Shown here: positions 1 through 11,487 of the stretch, piece after piece
Numbering within the stretch: the stretch's first letter is position 1
Layout of the letters: each line of letters starts with the position of its first letter
Assembly: GCA_022410635.1 (NCBI GenBank)
Contig: JAJVDF010000205.1
Location: 1,826,242 to 1,890,241 of the forward strand
From: Tretioscincus oriximinensis
Taxonomy: Eukaryota > Chordata > Lepidosauria > Squamata > Gymnophthalmidae
DNA: 64,000 nucleotides
Direction of reading: 5' to 3'
Made by a program: the position numbers and the translations under genes
The notes under the pieces: generated by a model
What the model was told of the DNA's origin: nothing
What the model saw: the letters and a program-made list of their open reading frames with translations, nothing else
Database searches by the model: none

Positions 1-32
<32 letters not shown>
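1..32. repeat. (GA)n microsatellite
   Basis: Uninterrupted GA dinucleotides fill the first 32 bases and are cut by the window edge. No function is implied. Confidence 0.95.
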
Positions 33-35
<3 letters not shown>

Positions 36-44
36 TTGGATTCA

Positions 45-465
45 CCACCTTTAAAGCAGTCTGATGCCTCCTCCACATGATATGTTAAAAATCACAATGG
101 TTTTAAAATCTGGAATAACCCAATCATGAGTCCAGGCATACGTACCCTCATCCTTCGACAAATAAATCATTAGAAAATGTTTAAATCCACGTGGAACAGA
201 CAAAATGATTAACCAGGAAGTAAACACTGAGCATCCTCACTGTGAGATTCTGCATTGTCCTAAGTTAGCGTCTTCACATGGTATCCAGTTAACACAGAGA
301 AAGGCTGCCCACATGGCCATTTCGAAAAATAACAGCAAAGCGACAAAGAACCTTTTTTCCAGGTGCATTGCGAATGCTTCCGGGTGCTTTGCGAAGGGTG
401 TAGGGCAATCGTGATGTTGCTAACAATGCCGTAGGAAAACATCATATGCCTGAAGCTTGTCTTAT
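45..465 (+). repeat. Uncharacterised interspersed repeat U1, copy 1
   Basis: This stretch aligns by eye with 31155-31655. Shared blocks include GTACCCTCAT, CATTAGAAAA, TTTAAATCCACRTGGAACA, a TGAGCATSCTCA core, GTGATTCTGCATTGTC and, near the end, CATCGTGATG and GTAGGAAAAC. Part of it also matches 51010-51062, and 58800-59060 in reverse. I see no coding capacity; the short frames here are incidental. The right boundary is set by the Penelope-derived repeat that starts near 477. I do not recognise the family. Confidence 0.7.
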
Positions 466-476
466 ATATTTGAGAG

Positions 477-571
477 GTCCAGCAAAGGAGCTAGCAGCAC
501 TTTGAGACTAACTTGAGAAAAGTAGGTGGCATAAGCTTTTGTAGACANGTCTACTACTTCAGATGCGGCAC
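477..571 (-). mobile_element. Penelope-like element 3' end with hammerhead-like core
   Basis: On the minus strand this reads from a CTGAAG-like box through a GTAGAC/GTCTAC hairpin (541-554) and GCTTATGC (529-536) to the CTTTTCTCAAG and GTTAGTCTCA blocks. The same sequence recurs at 11488, 12251, 14495 and elsewhere. The GAAA expected after the hairpin is AAAA here (537-540), so a ribozyme from this copy should be dead. It lies directly against a U1 repeat. Confidence 0.75.
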
Positions 572-594
572 NATTTGAGAGGTGTTTGACTACA

Positions 595-668
595 GTCCGT
601 GTGACACAGGATGCTAGATTAGATAATCGATGGCCTGATCCAACAGCGCTTGCATTATATTCTTAGGT
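595..668 (+). mobile_element. Decayed CR1 (family A) 3' end
   Basis: The order TGTGACACAGGATGCTAGA, a GATGGCCTGATCCAA-like segment and a terminal TTCTTAGG follows the 3' untranslated tail of the CR1 copies at 51228 and 61440. It is truncated and diverged. Confidence 0.55.
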
Positions 669-1312
669 TTTTAAGGACCTGCTCTTGCAACTGTTTATCT
701 GCTTCCTTCTCATGATANAGGATAGCAATCTAATAGTTGATTGCTACAGTTGTAGGAAAACGCAGCAGGAATAAATATCAAAATACGCTTGGCCTTGAAA
801 AGATGTTGGACAGCAANGAGAGCTGAATTTTGACTTATTCTGTTTGCCCAAGCTGGTCTCTGGAAATGGTATGATGCCAAGCCATTTATAGGAAAGAAGC
901 CTATGAATCATGCCAATTTTTGAATCTCTGTCACACAGATAATGCAGACTTTCCATTGAAGGACTTATGCAAATTGTGCTTGAAAAACCAAAGTATATAT
1001 TCTAAGTCCTGCTGATTGTGATAAGTACAATTTCTGGGTACTCTGATGAAAATTAATATAGCCAAGCTTTGTTCCCTGTTTTTTATGCTAATGCTTTAAT
1101 CAAATCTGCTTTATTTCATATGCTGAATATCCAACATTTGCTTGTTTTGCAATGTGTTTGTATTTCTCTTATCATTTATCTATTTTCCAGCATTGCTAAG
1201 AACATCACAATGGAGTATAGGAAAAATCTTGTTGGATCACACCACTAGGCTATCTAGTTCAGCAGACTACTCACGAATTGTATAGAGAAGAATATTTCAG
1301 AAAAATAGCCAA
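669..1312. other. No gene or recognised repeat
   Basis: AT-rich sequence with only short frames on both strands. I see no splice-framed coding, RNA gene or repeat match. Confidence 0.5.
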
Positions 1313-1490
1313 GTTAGTCTTTGTTCAGAAAGCCCAACAAGGGGGCTTGTAGCACTTGATTTACAGGAGAAAGGTAGGCAGCATGAGCATTTGTAGACAT
1401 CTCTACTTCTTCAGATGCTAGGGGACCAATGTCAAGAACAGGCTTTACAGAGAACTTAGTGTAGGAGATGAAAAAGGACATATACATGTG
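1313..1490 (-). mobile_element. Penelope-like element 3' UTR and terminal repeat
   Basis: The minus strand carries CTGAAGAAGTAGAGATGTCTAC followed by a decayed GAAA/GCTTATGC region. Its flank reads GGGACCAATGTCAAGAACAGG on the plus strand, matching the 3' UTR that precedes the same motif at 11577-11690 and 12060-12250. It is more diverged than the 14.5 kb copy. Confidence 0.6.
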
Positions 1491-2020
1491 GTGTGGGATT
1501 AACTAGGTGAGAAAACCTAAATTGCAGACGTTAATCCTCTTAAGTGGAGGAAAATGCCTGGAGGAAAGAGATGCATCTGGGTAAATGTGCATCAATCAAA
1601 TATGCAGAAAAGTGGAGAGCAAATCAGTCCAAGAATACTCCCAGGAGGCTGTTATTGTAATATGTACAGTGTACCAGTAAACCATTGGCTCTATTAAGGC
1701 ACTTGTTGATGGATTGGAATTTGTGGGTGTATTTTAGTTTTGCTGTCTCTCTTTCAAATCTTCCTTTGTAGTCCCAAAGTCTTTCTCCCAACATTGGCCT
1801 TTAGAGACACCACCTCTGGTTCCAGAGACAATCATATAGGCAACAGGACTAGTCTCGTGTCTTTCTGGTTCACATGGGGTTTCTTATGGGATAGGATGGA
1901 TTGCATGCCAGATATGGGCCTGTACTGTGATGTCCACCCTTTCCAAACTGGACACTAGCTCCCCACAGACACAAGTGCCAGTTAGAAGTGGCCACCACTA
2001 TACACATTCCCATAAATAAT

Positions 2021-2054
2021 AATAAGACACAGGAACCAATAAGACACAGGAATC
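2021..2054. repeat. 17-bp tandem duplication
   Basis: The unit AATAAGACACAGGAAYC occurs twice back to back (2021-2037 and 2038-2054) with one mismatch. The second unit leads into AT-rich sequence with TTTATTTT and, about 250 bp on, a TATATAA. This could be part of an old retroelement read on the minus strand, but I cannot assign it. Confidence 0.6.
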
Positions 2055-2359
2055 AGGGTTTATTTTAATTAACAGTCTTAACATTGTTTCCATACTGGAA
2101 GTTACCCAGAGCTGCCTGCTTATTTTGTTGCAGAAACAGGACCTACTTTAGGCCTAATTTTATTTTTCTCTTAGCAGCCATAGCCACACTCCAGTTCAAG
2201 TTTCCTTCTCTTCTTCTCNTCCCTCTCTTCAGAGTTCTTGATCTCTCCCCACCTCCTCCCTCTGGCTGCCTGATGACATCATCACATGCACTGCCCTTTA
2301 TATAATGGAATTGCAGCTTTTTGTGCTAAAGCANATAAATAATTCAGATAGTGCCCCTG

Positions 2360-2660
2360 ATATTCATGTTGGTTTTCCATGGGAGCGGTGCAGCGGAGGC
2401 TGATTCAGTTTGGAGCTGGGGGGGGGCGCAGGTTCCTCCAGCCTCGGCAAAGTTAGGAAAGCGGCTGGAAGGAGGCACATTCAGGCACTTACCGGTCTCT
2501 CTCTCTCTGTCGGCAAGTTGAATGTCAATACAAAATGGCACCTCTACGGAAACTGAGAGAGAGACTGTAGCCCCTCCCAGGCAGCCCTCCCATTGGTTCA
2601 GGGATTGGCAACCCCTNTTGCCAATTAAAAAANCTGCCTGAAGCTTTTTGATTTGTTGGC
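2360..2660. other. GC-rich island-like stretch with paired CCAAT motifs
   Basis: Composition rises above its neighbours, with a G run, CT repeats and closely spaced CCCATTGGTT, GGGATTGGCAA and TTGCCAATTAA motifs near 2590-2625. These resemble promoter CCAAT boxes, but there is no exon or transcript evidence. It could equally be a repeat. Confidence 0.25.
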
Positions 2661-2699
2661 AGCTCNTCTATGAAAGGAGATTTTATCATTGATTTTAAT

Positions 2700-3320
2700 C
2701 TCTGAGTGTTCACCGAACCCCANGAACACAGTGGCCAGCCAGCACTGGAGCCGTATCAGATCAATGGAGATAGAGATATCCTGAACACACTTGGAAATGA
2801 ACTTTTTCAAATCAGAAGGTGTTCAAAAGGTCTGAGTTTGCATCAAATACCATCCCTGTTAAAAGACAGAGTTTCAATTTGGAACAAAAGGAAGGGANGT
2901 TCAAATAAACCTAGGAATTACACTCTGTTTGATCCAAATATTCAAGGGTGTTCAAAGGTGGTTGAAAGGCTGATGTTCAAACCAAGCATTCCTCTTGTTT
3001 GAAGAAAAAGGATTGAATTGGAGCAAGGAAGGCCTGGTTTGATATGAATTGTGGGATCCCAGGGTACAGTACAGAGTTTCCATGCCAACATCTCTTGTGC
3101 ATTTCTATTTCCTGAGAAAGGAAATTTGTCACTGTGTTGCATGCTCAAGAATNTCCCTGATGGCACAAAAGAATGGAACCACAGCCATTGCTTCCAAGTC
3201 TATCTTATCCTAACTGAGGTTTCATATGAATGGATAGACATATCTCTTATTGATTTGCCTTTTCAAGTCATCCAAACTGGTCAGTTAAATCTCATATTTC
3301 ANATTTACCTGTCTGTCTAC
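2700..3320. other. No gene seen
   Basis: Purine-rich sequence with recurrent TTCAAA/GTTCAAA words and no recognisable coding or RNA gene. The frames present lack domain features. Confidence 0.4.
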
Positions 3321-3327
3321 TATATTC

Positions 3328-3402
3328 CACAATATTCCATAATAAAGCATGGATATTCTGGAATAAACCAGTCCACACAATGCTTTACTGTGGAATATTC
3401 TG
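3328..3402. repeat. Foldback (imperfect inverted repeat, 23-bp arms)
   Basis: Arms at 3328-3350 and 3380-3402 pair at 20 of 23 positions around a 29-bp loop, with the palindromic core AATATTCCA. Similar ATTCCAGAATA words occur at 10750 and 41940. It may be a small foldback transposon or a chance AT-rich palindrome. Confidence 0.5.
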
Positions 3403-4039
3403 CTATAGTAGTGGAATAAATTACAAANCTATATTCTGGAATATTAGCCATCTTGTGCACAAACACCCCCCGCCTGCTTTTGAGGGCTGCTGCTGCCATT
3501 GTTGGAAGATTGTTTGCCTCCTCCTTGAAGTCAATCTGTCAGCAGCAGCCCCTGAAAGCAGGTGGAGGTCTGGCTAGAGGAAATTCTGCTGAAGCAAAGA
3601 GGAGGCGGAGGTGGCCACGTTCTGCTGGCCCCATCCACATGGATCCTAGTTCTGGGTAACATTTTGGGACTTTTTGGCATGTGGATGGCCAAGCTCTGAA
3701 TATGGTGTTTATTGCGAGACGTCTGCTGAAAGACACTTAACACGAGTGCCAGAACCTCCCTCATCTCGCCCCCATTGAGTAAGAAAATAGCTGTGTGCGT
3801 GCAGCCTTAGTTTACAATATGTTTAATTTTGTATTTTTCTATTATGTTCTCTTTTACTCTCTATCCACAACCAGGTAATGGCAACATGAGCAATTTATCA
3901 TAGTCCCTTCCATTCAGTGCCTTGATTCTGTTTTGCGGGAGGGGGGAAAGAAGAGTAAGAGGAGATAAAGAAGTATTGGGACTCAAAGTTGCTTACATAA
4001 CCTTCTGTTTTTCACCTCATAAATAACTCTGAAAATATG

Positions 4040-4145
4040 TGACGAACCCAAGGTCATCCAGTTGGCTTCATGGAAAAGTGTGGAATCAAACTAAGAGACT
4101 TTCAGATAAGAGTTCGGCACTCTAAACAGAAGGCCAAACTGGCTT
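4040..4145 (-). mobile_element. tRNA-derived SINE (CORE-like type), partial
   Basis: Reversed, this gives a tRNA-like head (TTTAGAGTGCCGAACTCT, then B-box-like GTTTGATTCC) followed by GAAGCCAACTGGATGACCTT. That is the head-plus-core order of the fuller copies at 17972 and 48883. The 3' tail is missing. Confidence 0.65.
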
Positions 4146-4985
4146 TCAGTAAGTACTGGAAGCAGCAAAAATGTCTGTGACTGGCCTGTGGATCAAACCT
4201 CTTGTTAAAAATAAAAACAACACTTTGTACATTTTATGTTGGTGTACAGTGCTTGGTTGCAAAGCTTATTTTATTTGTATTTGTATTTTTCCCTGTAGTT
4301 TCATAATACCTAGGGTAGGTTATAGCATTAAAACTTAGAAAACAAATGCAATATTAGACCATAATAAATGCCAATATTAAACTGCAATTTTTGAAAGAAG
4401 AGATTTTGAAGGGAATGCCAAAGTGGACTGTTTTCTAAAACTAACTAGAGATAAAGAAATATCTTCCACAGTACTGTTCTACTACCAAGGTGGCCCATGT
4501 TCTTATGCTGTATGTGGGGCTACCCTCATACCTGCTCATGAAATTGAAAAGAAAGTTCAGTTTGCACAGGCTATGTAATGTGTTTGAACACCAGTTGTAG
4601 ATAATGGAGTTGCAGTAATAATCTGCTCCTTTTTTATTTTAGGTATCAATTCTGCTTTAGTTTAAGTTGCCATGATTTTAATACAGCTGATGTGCCACAA
4701 TGGAACCTTCTACAGACACATATGGGAAGAATTTCATGACTGTAAGAACTTCAATGATGGCCTTCATTGACTGCCAACATCTTGAATTGAGCCCAGTACA
4801 TTCTTTGTCTTNCAGGGCAGTCCTAAATTCATTGCATGACCATAATGAGGTTGATAAGTTTGTAGTCTATGTGATACTTAGGCTGTGTNTCCATGAATAA
4901 TTTTTACCACCATGGTATTGAATCCACCCCACAAGTTCAGTGATCCACTCAATAAAAAGCCCTGTTGGCCCTGTTTTTTTCATAG

Positions 4986-5210
4986 TTAGAACATAAGAAC
5001 ATACGAAGAGCCATACTGGATCAGGCCACAGCCCATCNAGTCCAGCATTCTGTCTCACACAGAGNCCCACCAGATGCACTTGGGTAGTCTGAACAGAGGA
5101 AAGCAAAATANGCNCCTGTTCATAACTCCCTGCAAATGGTATCTCAGGAGTCCTGCCTGTTGCTCCATCCCAGAGGCAACATCCAGACATCCATCCTAGT
5201 ACCCATAGAT
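4986..5210 (-). mobile_element. CR1 LINE 3' end (family A)
   Basis: It starts with reversed octamers (AACATAAG repeated), then the conserved tail CCATACTGGATCAGGCCACA, and runs back towards the end of the ORF2 frame. This octamer-ended tail is the CR1 hallmark. It is 5' truncated before the coding region and non-functional. Confidence 0.85.
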
Positions 5211-5219
5211 CCTTTTCTC

Positions 5220-6300
5220 TTACTTCCTTTCGTGCTACTGTATAAATCTGCTAAAATGGAGCCTTCCATAATGGGAAAATGGTATCGCAACTCCAAGACT
5301 TCAAGGCTAAATATAAACATTAATTGATTTTCAGCTCACAGAGAATGATGAAGAGATGAACCGGAACCTGGTTCTCTCCTCCACATCTCCTTTTGGGAAA
5401 CAATTAGGACAGGTGTGATTGTGGGCTTTAGAGAGATATCCTAGGCTGGCTGGTGGTCTGCAGAGAGCAAGCAGACGGCAGATAAAATTTAGCAGCCTGA
5501 GGATAAAACATATCACTNGGACAAAAAATTCCTTAAGAAAGTGTGGTTTACTCTAGGGGAAAAGAAGGGGGAGTGAACTCTCTTTAATGATGCACAGCTC
5601 TTAAAAACTCACTTCATAGGTGGGGTTACATAGATCAGCTGACATAAAATTCGCCCAGGTTTCCTCTTGCTTTTTGTAAACATCCTGTGGCTGGCTCTGC
5701 CCACTCTTTTGTTCCACATGCATTTAATGGGTCCTTCACAGTTGCTTCCTGTCCAGGTGGCTTGTCCCTTTAAACNTGTGCTTTTAATGCCATGTGCTTT
5801 CTCCATTGTTCAGATAATCCTTTGTACATCCACATGGCAAAAGAGGAAGTCAGGGATTAACAGTGCACAACAGGGATTGTTAAGGTTACCATGGATACAG
5901 AATGACAGCNGACAGGAATGCAAGGCACAAATTATTGTCTAAAATACAGATTGCTAAACCAACCTATTTGAATAAGAACCAAACTATTTCTGGCTTGTAG
6001 AACCTTTTGCAGCAGATATAGCCAAAAGTGGTTCTTGGCTAAGGGGAAAATATACACAGGCTTAATAAACTCTACAGATGGGAACTGTCGTAAGTCAAAT
6101 GCAGCAGTGACTTATGAGAGATATCATCTGACAAGAATACAAGGAAACATCCCAGGAGTACTGCAGTCTTGCAGTAGTGATGGGCAATAAGGTAAGTGAG
6201 GATGCACTCACAAATAGATTACTCTGGATTTAAAGTACATTCTGGGGAAAAAAATATAGACTCCATGCAGTAAATATTGTATTTGATGGACCAGCCAAAC
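5220..6300. other. No gene seen
   Basis: Mixed-composition sequence with only short frames on both strands and no repeat family I can name. Confidence 0.4.
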
Positions 6301-6314
6301 TGCTCCTTCTGAAG

Positions 6315-6480
6315 TAGCCTGACCAGATGACCCCTTTTGAGTGCGGGCGTGAAAACCCAGTTTTGGGGTGCCTCCCTTTTTTTTTTCTTTCAAAAAATGA
6401 TTTTTTTNNAAAGTTTTTTTTAATTACCCCCAAACTGAGTTTTCAACCCCCCTCCCCAAAGGGGTCATTTGGTCAGCCTA
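6315..6480. mobile_element. Foldback MITE flanked by TA (copy 1)
   Basis: The two ends are inverted copies. The left reads GCCTGACCAGATGACCCC and the right, reversed, GGCTGACCAAATGACCCC, each bordered by TA. Second internal inverted blocks are AACCCAGTTTTGGGG and CCCCAAACTGAGTTT. The centre is T-rich with two Ns. A related copy is at 56620-56837. TA borders suggest a Tc1/mariner-type target, but there is no transposase. Confidence 0.75.
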
Positions 6481-6671
6481 TATCTGAAGGGCACTTGAAA
6501 AGCATCTTCTGATTCAGTTGTGAAGGAGAGTTAAATGTGGGTATTATCTGTATATTATTGACAATTGACTACAAAATTGTAGGTGATTGTTTTCATCAGC
6601 TTAATATATTCAGTGGCTGCAGGAAAAGAATTGAACCATATAGAAGCCTATAACTGACTTCTGGGGCACCA

Positions 6672-6912
6672 AAAAGCAGCCTGGATAGCTTTAAGACAGG
6701 ACACCAAGTATAGATCCATCTTCTCAGGAGAATGGATCTCCTGATACTGCCTCTGAGATGGAGCAACAGGCAGTACTCAAGAACAGGTGAAGATTTTGCC
6801 TTCTTCTGTTTCAGATTGCCCAGGTGCAATTGGTGATCACTGTGTGAAACAGAATCCTGGACTATATGGGCTCTGGCCCCATTCAGCAGGGCTTCCTTTA
6901 TGTTCTTAAGTT
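6672..6912 (+). mobile_element. CR1 LINE 3' end (family A variant)
   Basis: The end of the ORF2 frame (AGCCTGGATAGCTTTAAGAC) is followed by GATGGAGCAACAGGCAGTAC, the GGTGCAATTGG block, GACTATATGGGCTCTGGCCC and a terminal TTTATGTTCTTAAG. This variant ends CCATTCAGCAGGGC rather than CAGTATGGCTC. It is also seen at 17815, 31355 and 50010. Confidence 0.8.
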
Positions 6913-6919
6913 CTAAAGA

Positions 6920-8190
6920 GAAATCCCCTGGCATTATTTTCTGAGAAAAATGCTGTTGTAACACAATGTATCCCAGTCTGTACCCACACACACAATCCCT
7001 TGATCCACAATACCAAATCCACCTCCTATTTCACATCAAGGGCCAGGAAGCCTGTCCTTAAAACCAAACTGGCATCTATTTAGTTAATCAGTTCCAACCT
7101 GCTACTGCTGTAGTTGGTAGTTATGTGAGTTTGTAGTGATGATGCCAGTGACATAAAACTGGGTCTCCATCCATCTGGGGCTATTATGCAATGCACAGAA
7201 AATGGCTGCTTATAAGGGCATTTTCTGCCCTTTGCTTAATGTGTTCATTAATGCTTAATGCTGAAGCCAGAGAACTTGTTCCTCAGCTTCAGTGGTTGCA
7301 AAAGGAAAAAGTACCTGCATTGTTTTTCAATCTTTATATAATATATCAATAGTGTGATTTGAGGTTGGAAATGATCCTGGAGTATTCTNGTAGTAGACTA
7401 GATAATCTTTCACATGGATTCTACTGAAGAGGATTAAGGCTAGAATCAGACCCAAAAGTTTAACTGAAATTCAGTTCTGAAGATCTGGACTAAAGCAGGA
7501 AAAAATAATCCCCCAATCCCCACTCCAGTTTAACCTACTATAGTTCTTTAGGACTGAAGTTGTAGTAGATGTTTATCTTGCTGACTTTGGCTTAAGGCAG
7601 ATAAATGCAAATCAGGTCTGGTAAACTAGATCTCCACGGTTTTTGGACACTCAGCTTTTCAGAGCTGGAATAATTCTTATTGCACAGTTTTGCACATCAG
7701 ATTATACGCAAATGCTAGATTATATAATGCAAANGGCAAAAAAACTAATCTGAAGTTTTACATAGGGTTTTCACAGTTAACAGTTGTTTTACATTTGTGT
7801 ATATATTTTCTCAACTTCTTATCATACCAATAACACCTTGTAACTTTATCTCTTTTCTTTTTTATGTTGCAGGCTCACTGTGTCTATTTAACCTTTATTT
7901 CCCAATATCTCAGGCCATTTGCAGAGGCCTCAGTAATGTGTCCTTTAGGGTTCTGTTACATTTAATGAGCCTGTGNAAGCATCAAAGGACCAAATTTGTT
8001 TCCTGCTGCTTAAAAGAAAAAAAATGTGCATAAGGTTTTTTCCTTACTTTTGAACTGCAACCTAACACATATTGAGAAATTTCTTATTGATTATTATGAC
8101 AAATTGTTTTGTTCTATANACACATTTGAAAATGCTCCTTAAATTGAAATGTACTGAATGCTAAAAATCTATAAAGTAATAAGAGAGAAT
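6920..8190. other. No gene seen
   Basis: About 1.3 kb of AT-rich sequence with short frames only and no identifiable repeats or RNA genes. Confidence 0.4.
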
Positions 8191-8265
8191 CAGCGATGAC
8201 TAGTTCAATCAGACAACAAGGGAGCTGTAACTCCGACCTTCCTTGCTGTCTGATCGGAGTAACAT

Positions 8266-8326
8266 TTCAAAAAAATTCTCACACGCTTCAAAATATTCTC
8301 ACGCACTTCAAAAAATTCTCAAGCAC
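8266..8326. repeat. 20-21 bp tandem repeat, three units
   Basis: Units TTCAAAAAAATTCTCACACGC, TTCAAAATATTCTCACGCAC and TTCAAAAAATTCTCAAGCAC are head to tail, and degenerate versions continue to about 8480. A 15-bp inverted repeat, CAGACAACAAGGGAG/CTTCCTTGCTGTCTG, lies just upstream (8210-8253). The stretch ends near 8576-8586 in GGGTCAGTCTA, which resembles the foldback MITE end. The element is unidentified. Confidence 0.5.
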
Positions 8327-9384
8327 TTCGCGGGTTTCTCAGGTGGGGATTTCAGAAGGGCATGCATGTGAAAATACCCTCTCAGTAAAAAATTTAAAAA
8401 AATGTAAATTTCTCACACATGTTAAAAAATTCCCATGTGCTTAAAAANNNTTTCTTGTGCGTCAAACAATTATCGGGCATTTCTCGGGCAAGGACTTTGG
8501 AAAGGTACGCATATTGGTGGGTTATTTGCAGATTAGCATGAATATTAATTACCCCAGTTTGGGCCTCAGAAAATCGGGTCAGTCTACCCCTAGTACTATC
8601 ATAAACAGGCTTTCTTTATTTGAAGGAGGAATCAACATGACAGGTCTGCTTAGTTTAGATTTTTAGGTTGCCAAGAAAAGCCTCAACTGCAAAAAGGTTT
8701 CTTTTTCAAGCAAGCAATCCCATGTGCAGCCTGCACATATGTCTCTTAGTCACAGACAAAAATCAATAGGGGATATTAAGGCCTTTATGTAAGCCCCATA
8801 TATGCTTGCCTTGAATTTATCAAATGNTTTCTAACTCCCCAGGAACTCCAGGCTCTCAAAGAGCTGCTTGAATAAATTGTTCTCCCCTTGGTAAGCAGTC
8901 ACACTGAAGAGCTGGAACAATGAAGCATAATAGATTGAACAGTCATCAAGCAGTGAGGTGACTGGTCTTATGAAATGAAGCAGACAGCTTCCTGGTGTAT
9001 CTGTTTTAGATCAGCGTGTACTTGCTTTATGCCACTTGGGCTTCTTTATGATTAATTCCCAAAGTCAATGTGTGTGCATATGATGCTCAGAGTTGCTTAA
9101 GGTTAATTCTCCACTTGACTTTAGAGGTAGCTTCTGCATCAGCTGTGTTTCCATTTTGGAGTGTGGAGCTCATTTGAAGCAAAGCACTGTGGTGAGGGCA
9201 GGAAATTTTATGTCGCAGAAAAGACATTAAGTTCAGCAGCTATGGCCAAAGATAAGATGCCAAGTTTGTCATGAGGCACCTGCTTCCACCACGGGTAAAG
9301 ACATTCTGCCTAAAATGTTTTTCAGTTGCATCTTCCATGGTAAATATTGATGCAGCCTAGAGATTCTTTCAGAAAGAATTCTTT

Positions 9385-9827
9385 CAGAGTTACAAGGATG
9401 GGGAGTGGTCTGGAAACCATGTCCTATGAGGAACGGTTAAAGGATCTAGGGATGTTTAGTCTGCAAAAGAGAAGACTGAGAGGAGACCTGATAGCTGTCT
9501 ACAAATATCTGAAGGGCTGTCACAGAGCAGAGGGATCAACATTGTTCTCATTAGCACATGGAAGGACTAGAAACAATGGAATGAAACTGCAAGGGAGTAG
9601 ATTTAGATTAGATATCAGAAAAAACTTTCTAACAGTCAGGGTGATAAACCAGTGGAACAGGTTGCCACAGGGGGTGGTGAGTTCGCCTTCACTGGAAGTC
9701 TTCAAACAGAGACTGGACAGTCATCTGTCTGGGATGGTTTAATGAATCCTGCATCGAGCAGGGGGTTGGACCCCATGACCCTGGAGGTCCCTTCCGACTC
9801 TATGATTCTATGATTCCATGATTCTAA
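9385..9827 (+). mobile_element. CR1 LINE 3' end (family B) with intact ORF2 C-terminus
   Basis: An open frame to 9742 encodes the conserved CR1 ORF2 C-terminus: EERLKDLGMFSLQKRRLRGD, then FRLDIRKNFLTVRVINQWN, RLPQGVVSSPSLEVFKQRLD and a stop. A short 3' UTR follows with CAGGGGGTTGGACCCCATGA. The copy ends in ATTCTATG-type octamers (about 9799-9826). CR1 ORF2 is an endonuclease plus reverse transcriptase; only its tail survives, so this is a 5'-truncated dead copy. The frame is undamaged, which suggests a relatively young insertion. Confidence 0.92.
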
Positions 9828-9829
9828 GA

Positions 9830-11480
9830 ATAAATTCAAAGGTGGCACATCTCTGTTATATTAGACTTTGGTTGCCTCCCCACAGGGGAATCATACCAGG
9901 ATAATTCATACCTGATGAAAATTTCATTCTGCATGGCAATGGAGCTTCAGTTATCTACTTGGTAATGTGAACATGGTNAATCTTGCAAGATATCAAGGCT
10001 ATCTGTAAAGGTTTGTTAGCTCTCAACTCGCAAAGAATGCTGGGAATTATGGTAAGGCAAGTTGAGATGGGAAATGCCTTGTGCAGAGAATACAGGTAAA
10101 TGTTAACAGGAAGACAGGAAACAGTGTGGAAAATTGAAAATAGGTGGGGCAGAATTGTGAATGTGTTTTTCTGGATTTAAAATAAAGAGTGAACGTGCTG
10201 TGGGGAGACACCCTTCTTCTTTATCTCCTTGTACCATGCCACAGTTAAGGAGACAAATGATATATGTGAACCCCTGTCAAAACCTTGGGACCTCGACACA
10301 TGGTACCAGGGATATTTTCAGCAGGGGAATTTTTATTTAAACAACTCCCATTTTAAGAAATAGAAATCTTTATAACAAAACCCTCTTCTCCCCAAATCTT
10401 TGCTTTTGGTTGTTTTTCTTCTTAAGAAATTGTTTTTATGTTACAGTCTAATCTTGTCAGCCAAATGCAGAAAGGTGACACTGAAGATGTAAAGGATTCA
10501 TGCAGCTGTGTGATTTGCATAATAATGTGGATGTCAAACTGAATACTTGATTGGATTAGAGTAGCATGTTTATGTAACCTGAGTACAAAGAAAACCTGTG
10601 GTAGCCTGAGTAGCCTGAAAGTTGGAAAAGTTGTTTGCTTTACTTCACCAGTTCCTCACATTTAGTTAGTCTACTTTGGTGTCTCTTTTACNTTAGGGCC
10701 ATCGTGGCTGCATCCAAATGTCTTTTACCTCTAGTCCACTGTATTTGGATATTCCAGAATAATGTACTATCTGGACACTTTTATTCTAAAACCTCCATAT
10801 CTTATTTCAGAAAACCACACTACAGAAGAATAAATAAGTGATAGCTGGATGCATAGTATTTAGTTTGACACAATCCTTAGTTATCTGTGAATCTATCATT
10901 ATACACGGGGGTTTGTTCTTATTTTTCCATTCACCAGATTCCTACATTGATTTGTTTGTTTGTTTTTCTTTTAAATGTCCACAGCATTTTTTCTTTTGTA
11001 CACAGTTTCCTTTCAATTTAATTAATGCACATATGTTATTATCTAGTTTTACAAGGATGTATCTTTCAGTGTGCACTTTGGGGATACAAACGTGCAAGAA
11101 AAATATCTGAATAAAAGTCTACAGAGCTGTGGATGATTTGACATTAGGCTTTGTTGTCAAACCCTTTGATGAATTGTGTTTTCTTCTGCAATGCATGCAA
11201 GCAGGATTTGCAGTTGTGTTTCCTTCTGCAATGCATACAAGCAGAAGAACCCCCAAAGGCTGGAGTCCAAGGCAGCAACTATCCTGCCTTTCTCTTTCCC
11301 TCTTTTTTCTATAGTCAATCAGTTGTTCACAGCATTCCGATCAGCTACAGAAAAAAAAGACAGCAGCTGCTAACAGCTGAATGAAAAACAGGAACTTGAC
11401 CCTGCCACAAACCCAGATGTCAACTCTGATCACACATCCACCTTGGCAATGTAATCACGGGACCTCAAACGCCACCCACA
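9830..11480. other. No gene seen
   Basis: AT-rich sequence with no recognisable gene. A short GCATTCTTTGCGAG-type segment (reverse of 10018-10050) resembles the ACAATTCCCAGCATTCT block of repeat U2. An 11180-11250 segment repeats TTCTGCAATGCATRCAAGCAG twice. Confidence 0.4.
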
Positions 11481-11487
11481 ATATTAG

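Noticed and set aside
8266..8326. CRISPR-like array
   Set aside because: The units are contiguous without spacers and decay along the array, and the DNA is vertebrate.
9347..9742. 131-residue open frame as a host gene
   Set aside because: It is the CR1 ORF2 C-terminus followed by a CR1 3' UTR and octamer tail.
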